Origin: Bettongia penicillata ogilbyi
Taxonomy: Eukaryota; Chordata; Mammalia; Diprotodontia; Potoroidae
Direction: 5' to 3'
Length of the DNA: 64,000 bases
Assembly: GCA_023548195.1 (NCBI GenBank)
Contig: JAJHZJ010000252.1
Coordinates: forward strand, 689,501 to 753,500
This document shows, piece after piece, positions 58,736 through 64,000 of the stretch. How positions within the stretch are numbered: the stretch's first letter is position 1; each line of letters begins with the position of its first letter. The position numbers were made by a program, and so were the translations under genes. The notes beneath the pieces are model-generated. The model was given only the letters and a program-made list of their open reading frames with translations, had not been told where the DNA came from and did no database searches.

Positions 58736-60415
58736 TGCAAGTACAACTGTGTCAACAGATGGATGATGGGTCAAACAATATTTATTTGCTATGGCCTCTG
58801 GATACATAAAACTATGAAAATTCAACTTTCCAGTGGCCCAGTGAAGCTACTTAGACATGATAGAGAAGACCCTTCCCTACATACAAAAAATATTTCCTGA
58901 CCATTTCAGTTACACCACCAAGATCTTTTCTCTCCTATTACAAATTTAGACAATAGAAGAAATACCATCATATTGAACTCTTAATATTTCTTGATTTGGG
59001 ATCTTGATATTCAACTTTGCTTCTACTTACAATGAGAATTCTGAGAGCTCTCATAGTCTTCATTTTTACTGAATTTTAAAGCAAATTTTTACGGAATATT
59101 AAGCAAACAACTTAATCCTTTATGTTATTGAAATATAAAATGAAGTTTTAATGTTCATCCCTGTTTTTCTTATTGATTTTTGGAAGAAAAAATGAAACTT
59201 GAGCTATTAAATAAAAAAAGGAATACAACTGGAGATATTTACTTAAACATAAAATTTTGGCACAGTATTAAAGGACTTTCCCTAAATAAAATAATGGTGA
59301 ACATTAAAAAGAATGAACCATTAACTTCTAACAAACACAGAGTAATGTCAAGGTTTTTTTATATCCAGTGTAGTTTAATTGGATTAAGTTATACTGCTTA
59401 TAAAGAAGATTCATATAAGTAAGCTGTAGTATGCACAAAATGTGGCTTTAAAAATATCCAAGCAATATCTGGTTGGAGAAGGAAATGGGCCAGAGAACAA
59501 GGAATAACAGCCATAGAGCTACACTAAAAAACAGATCTAAAAGACTACTTCTTCATTTGTTTTATAAGCTATAGAATTCCTTCTGTGTGTGGCACAAGGT
59601 TTATAGGAGAATACAGAAAAAATTTTCACAGGTTGAGAAAGGCATAGATGCATTGTGATTCATACCCTTTAGAAGGAATTACTGAGGTCACACATCCATT
59701 GATGATAACAGAGGCTTATAAAGCTCTCCGTACTGACAAAATGACTTTTTGATGCCACTTCACTGAAATTATTTCATCTGTAAATGATGACTACAGTAAA
59801 CTCTCATTTAAAATGTTGGTAAATGACATTTAAAGTGCTTTTTAATTTGCCCTCTGGTGATTTGATATTTTCTCTAGTTTACCATATACATATAAGCAAT
59901 TTTCAAAGATTTCTCATACAATTAATACTGGAAGTCTGATGAATAGAATTTAAATCTCCATTCAGATAAATGGTATTTCAAAATTTGACAGTTCCATAGG
60001 AATATTATGAATATTAATATGATACTCTTAAAATAGGTGTTCTTGTTAATAGAGAAATAATTGTCAGGAAAAAAGTTTCCATGAAATTAGGAGCGTAATG
60101 TGGATCATTTCAGTTTGGCTTTTGGATGCTTTAACTTTTCTGAATTTATGCTACATATTGACAGTTTTAAAATGTAACATTTATCTGTTTTGTATTCTTT
60201 TTCCTTTTGCTAAATATTTCTCAATTATATTCTAATCTGGTTGTGGCTGTCCTTGGGAGGGCAGCATGTTTGACACCTCTACTCTGGAGGAACTTTTGAA
60301 AAATGTAAGACATTGCCCATAAAGGATTTATTTACATTTTACTGGGAAGAAGAAAGGACACATTGAACAGTTAAATAAAAATATAAGCCAGTAGGTAACC
60401 TATTTTAAAAATACT
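58736..60415. other. CASK intron 5, nothing recognised
   Basis: About 1.7 kb of AT-rich intron. An 80-codon open stretch at 59180-59422 has no recognisable similarity and is not called. A short near-repeat of 'tactgaattttaagcaaattttta' occurs at about 57950 and 59067, hinting at two copies of one old repeat. Confidence 0.4.
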
Positions 60416-60419
60416 TGTA

Positions 60420-60625
60420 GATGAAAAGTGCTTTAAGATCAGGGAACAGGCGAAGCAGTACAGACTAAAGTTGTGAAAGCCTTCAATGATAGAGCTGAAA
60501 TTCGGCCTGAACCTTGGTGAATAAGAGGATTTGTATAGGAAGAGAAATAGAAGTGTGTTCCAGGGTAGGAAAACCATCCATAAAAAGGCCCAGAGGTGAA
60601 ATAAATGCATTTTATTTGATGGACA
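60420..60625 (-). mobile_element. L2 3' region, antisense
   Basis: 'gctgaaattcggcctgaacc', 'gtgtgttccagggtagga' and 'aaaaggcccagaggtgaaat' match the reversed L2 segment upstream of its 3' end. Confidence 0.65.
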
Positions 60626-61475
60626 CTAAGAAAATGGTAAGAATAAAAGTTCTGTAGTGGAAATAATGAAAGGCAAGACCAGGTTATGTTTTAAATCATA
60701 TTTCAATAGTCTTCACATACTAGTTGCAGTTAAATCAAGCATTTACAGATGCTTAATTATAAATACTTTACAAAAGCATTTCCAACTTATAAGAAATAGA
60801 TTTAAAAAAATGTTATAATGCTAATTACAGTCCTCAGCAATCTTGGCCTAAATCTTGGTAAATTTAGTGGCATTGATTCCTGATTTTAAGGTGTTAGAGG
60901 TGAGGAGAAATTATTTTATCTTGAAGACTGAGAAATAATGATACAAATATGGTAGAAAAGTATGAATTGATAAGAATTCATATACAGTCAAATACTTAAA
61001 TGAATATTTTAACTCATAAATTTGGAAATTGTCTACAGCGATGCAACTTGTTGACCCATCCATGCCTTCCCATCCTGTACACTTCTTATCCATTCCTTCT
61101 CATGATCTCACCTCAGGTGTACAGGAGGCTGTACAGTAGAGCTTCTCATTTCTCACTCTTAAAATTATTTCTCATGAAAATAAACATAAATGGGTAATGA
61201 TGATAGCATTTCTATTTGTAGTAAAATGTAAAGATGGAAGTCATGGAAAGTCCAACTTGTGAGTGACCATCAACAAGGATATTTAAGGCCAAAAGTATGA
61301 GCTAAAAATTGGTTTTCTTTTTGGGAAAGAAAGGGAGTCGGCCTAGAGTTCAGTTCCCTCTGTACTGAACTTGACTGCAACAGGTAGCTAGATTGTATAA
61401 TAAGGATAAATAGAATGACTCCCAAATTATGTTATTTTTACATTCACTTATATAATTATAGTTTAAATTATCTTT
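60626..61475. other. CASK intron 5, nothing recognised
   Basis: AT-rich intron, with no gene or repeat assigned. Confidence 0.45.
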
Positions 61476-61479
61476 TAAA

Positions 61480-62780
61480 TTAACAACATTGTACTGGAAG
61501 ATAAGTATCATAAAGAAGACAATGGAAAGATAAATGGTGGATGTGAGCAGGTTGTAACATATAACCTATCTGTAATGGAGAAAAAGCTGGAGGCTTTAAA
61601 AGGTAAAACAAGGCATTGGCATGATAAATAACAAAGCATGAAGGATAATAGAGACATAACACAATCATTGCTTTTTGCAGATGATAGGGTCTTTAACCTG
61701 TATAACCCAAGAGATTGAACAAAAACCATTGAAACAGTGTCATTAAATAGCAGGAATAAACCTACAAAAACATAGCCTCTTTTTATTACCAACAAAACAT
61801 GACAGGCAGAGATAGCAAAAGAAATTTGATTCAGAGTAACTAAAGAATGTATAAAATATCTAGGAGTCCAATTACCAACATAAACAAAAGAGTAACATAA
61901 ATAATAACAGTATTCTCCATAGAATGAAGGAATTGGAGAGACTTTTTTGTTAACAGTTGTGCTGGGCTAATTTATTGAAAATGATACAGTAGTATCTAAA
62001 TTAAGTAAAAAAATGTATTGCCATATCAGTCAAAGCGCAGGGTAAATTTTTAAAGCTAGGTAAAATATTAAGAGAAATCATCTGATAGAGCAAAAGATCA
62101 AGAATCTCAAAGAAAATAATGAAAAATGTCAAAACAGAGGAGACTTGTAGTACCAGATAGAACTATACTGTACCATACTCTTCCATACCATACAACACTG
62201 TACTGTACTGCTCTGCTGTAAAGCAGTGATCTATAAAACTATTTGGTACTGGTTAAAAATTAGAAAAGTTGATCATTGGAAGAAATTGGATAAACAAGAC
62301 CCAGAAGCAGTCTGTCACAGTAGAACAGTGTCATAGTGTTCAGTAAACAAACGAATGCCTATTACTGGGATAAAAACTTCCCTGAACAACAACAAAAATT
62401 TCTAGGACACTGAAAAGTGAATGGTCATAAAATCGGTTTAGAACAGCATTCCACATCTTATGCCACAGTAAGTTTCAGATTATATGGCCTATTAAAAACT
62501 TAGTTCATGAGTAAAAAAGTATCATTTTTATTTAAGGATAGGGAAAAATCCTTAACCAAATGAAGTATAGAGATGATTTTTGAAAAATGAAATGGACACT
62601 CTTGAGTACATGAAATTGCAAAGCCTTGTATCTGCACACTCAGTGCAATTAGAAGGAAAAGGTTACCAGTTAACTGGGGGAAATGTGTGCAGTAAATTTC
62701 TCTGAGAAAGTCGGATGTACAGACAACTGATCCAGAAAATTAAGAACAAGAGCTATATATACCCTGATAGTTAAATTGTA
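61480..62780 (+). pseudogene. L1 ORF2 reverse-transcriptase fossil, sense
   Basis: Translation around 61665-61685 gives SLLFADD, containing the catalytic F/Y-x-D-D box of L1 reverse transcriptase. In the same frame, with a few stops, follow LYNPRD, LFITNKT, QAEIAKEI and TKECIKYLGVQL (61839-61874), the conserved KRIKYLGIQL block. Downstream 'gatcattggaagaaattgga' (DHWKKLD-like) and 'gcctattactgggataaaaac' (about 62356) also resemble the later ORF2 part. Many stops make it inactive. The 5' half of ORF2 and ORF1 are absent here. Confidence 0.7.
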
Positions 62781-62894
62781 AATCAATATGAATATCCACT
62801 TTAAATTTTTTTTGTTATGAACTAGAAAATAATCAACATGGACATTTCTTTATGCAAAAAGTGGATTGTACATGAGTATGTATAAAATATAGAT

Positions 62895-62972
62895 TTAAAG
62901 AAATGTATATATACATATATATGTGTGAATATACATATAAGTATGTGTGTATGTGCCTATATATACATGTTA
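62895..62972. repeat. TA/TG-rich microsatellite
   Basis: Alternating atatat, acatat and gtatgtgt units. Simple sequence. Confidence 0.7.
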
Positions 62973-63059
62973 TTGTATGGGTCCCTTTATGAACTTCATT
63001 TTGTTCTTTTCTATGTACTTTTAAATGTTTAACTGATGTGTTTTTTTAATCAGTGGCTT

Positions 63060-64000
63060 TCCCACTTCTTCCCACTCCAGAAATAAAACTTTTCTCTTGT
63101 CATAGAAAAGTATAGTCCAGCAAAATAAATTTGTGTTGTATAGCCCATGCCTGAAAATGCACCTCTCATTCTGCACTTCCCAGTCTCTCCCTCTCTTTTA
63201 AGAGATGAAGACCATTCTTCATCATCCAGAGATGTAGTACTAGGTCACTATATTGATCAGAGTTCTTAAGTCTTTGACAGTTATGATTATTGTATAAGTA
63301 GTTCTTCTGGTTCTGCTTACTTAACTCAGTTTATAACAGTTCCTAGGTGAATCTGTCCTTTTCACCATTTCTTACAATCTAATAATATTCCATCACATTC
63401 ATATACTCTTAACTTGTTCAACCTTTCCCCAATTAATGTACACCAACTGTTTCCAGTTCTTTGTTATAACAGAAAGTACTGGCAATAATATTTGTGTACA
63501 TTTGTGTCCTTTTCTTCTCTTGTATTAGCCTACTAGATGTATTATTGGATCAAAGAATATATACGGTTTAGAGACTTTGGTGATATAGTTCCAAATGACA
63601 AACAGTTGAACCAATTCTCAAGTCCACCAATAATAATACATTAGTTTCCTGGTGTAAGTCCAACTTTTTCTTAATACAGAATCTTTTTAAAAATCTTAGG
63701 CCGATTAATATTTTATTATATTGATATCTATGGTCATTAGCGATACTTATTGTTTCTTTCCTCTGACTTATCTTTCCTTGGTTTCAATATCAAAAACATT
63801 TTTTCCTCATAGATAGATTTTTAGGATAGTTTTTTCCTATTAAAATATGTAAAAGGGAAGGTAATTGTTCTTTGAATATTTGATAGTATTAATTTGTAAA
63901 TTCATCTGGTCCTGGAATTTTTGCCTTTGGGAAATCATTTGTGGCTTGCCAAATTTCTCTTTCTGAAATTGGAATACTCAGATTCTCTATTTCTTATTCT
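63060..64000 (-). mobile_element. L1 (ORF2 end and 3' UTR), antisense, continues past window
   Basis: The plus strand has the reversed L1 order: 'cttttctcttgtcatagaaa', 'tcagagttcttaagtctttg', 'ccccaattaatgtacacc', 'ccagttctttgttataacag', 'tagatgtattattggatcaa' and 'ccaattctcaagtccaccaa'. From about 63880 comes 'gtaaattcatctggtcctgg', the complement of an RT-domain segment upstream of the ORF2 C-terminus. There is a jump near 63680-63860, so it may be internally deleted. The rest lies to the right. Confidence 0.75.

Noticed and set aside
59180..59422. 80-codon frame starting MEEKMKLELL
   Set aside because: Low-complexity K/N-rich product of AT-rich DNA, with no family match or splice context.

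Overview
This is mammalian nuclear DNA, most likely marsupial. It is a stretch of introns about 64 kb long from the CASK gene, which runs on the + strand. The marsupial call rests on the repeats: several ORF2-less L1 ('half-L1', HAL1) copies with well-preserved ORF1, L1 3' ends of the type common in opossum-like genomes, many ancient L2 pieces, and tRNA-headed/CORE-type SINEs, one with an RTE-like tail. No Alu, B1 or carnivore SINE was seen. The species cannot be fixed from the window.

Host genes. Three CASK coding exons are recognisable by translation and by AG/GT borders: 4517-4622, 28872-28949 and 35779-35851. They are contiguous in frame and encode the front half of the N-terminal CaM-kinase-like domain up to the HRD motif. 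The introns are very large: more than 4.5 kb, 24.2 kb, 6.8 kb and more than 28 kb. The last intron carries GPR82, a 335-residue orphan GPCR, on the opposite strand (49779-50786). CASK hosts GPR82 and GPR34 in an intron in other mammals too, so GPR34 is expected beyond the right edge. CASK is X-linked in placentals. Marsupial homologues of human Xp11 genes are generally autosomal, but that is background knowledge and cannot be seen here.

Repeat layout. Four HAL1-type elements are present: A (1-2563, -, 3' end cut by the window), B (11310-14257, +), C (18302-21306, -) and D (43547-46223, -, decayed). A and B have open ORF1 frames of 360 and 367 codons. C is frameshifted and D is a fossil. B, C and D each show target-site duplications. 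B sits inside an older ORF2-deleted L1 that has its own duplications (10409-16710). C sits inside another internally deleted L1 (about 17545-22095). D sits inside an antisense L2. A and B are long inverted copies flanking CASK exon 3, and B and C are an inverted pair inside the next intron. Older L1 fossils lie at 37.9-40.1 kb (ORF1 plus endonuclease), 61.5-62.8 kb (reverse transcriptase) and 63.06 kb to the end (antisense). L2 pieces, mostly antisense, and SINEs fill much of the rest, with one probable Tc1/mariner fossil near 27.5-27.9 kb.

No operon, CRISPR array, rRNA or genuine tRNA gene was found, and no clearly new biological system. The most interesting structures are the HAL1 family (intact ORF1 without ORF2, a YY1-like 5' motif, variable 5' tandem repeats), the nested ORF2-deletion products, and the inverted HAL1 pair around CASK exon 3. 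Repeat borders without duplications are approximate, because no alignment could be run.
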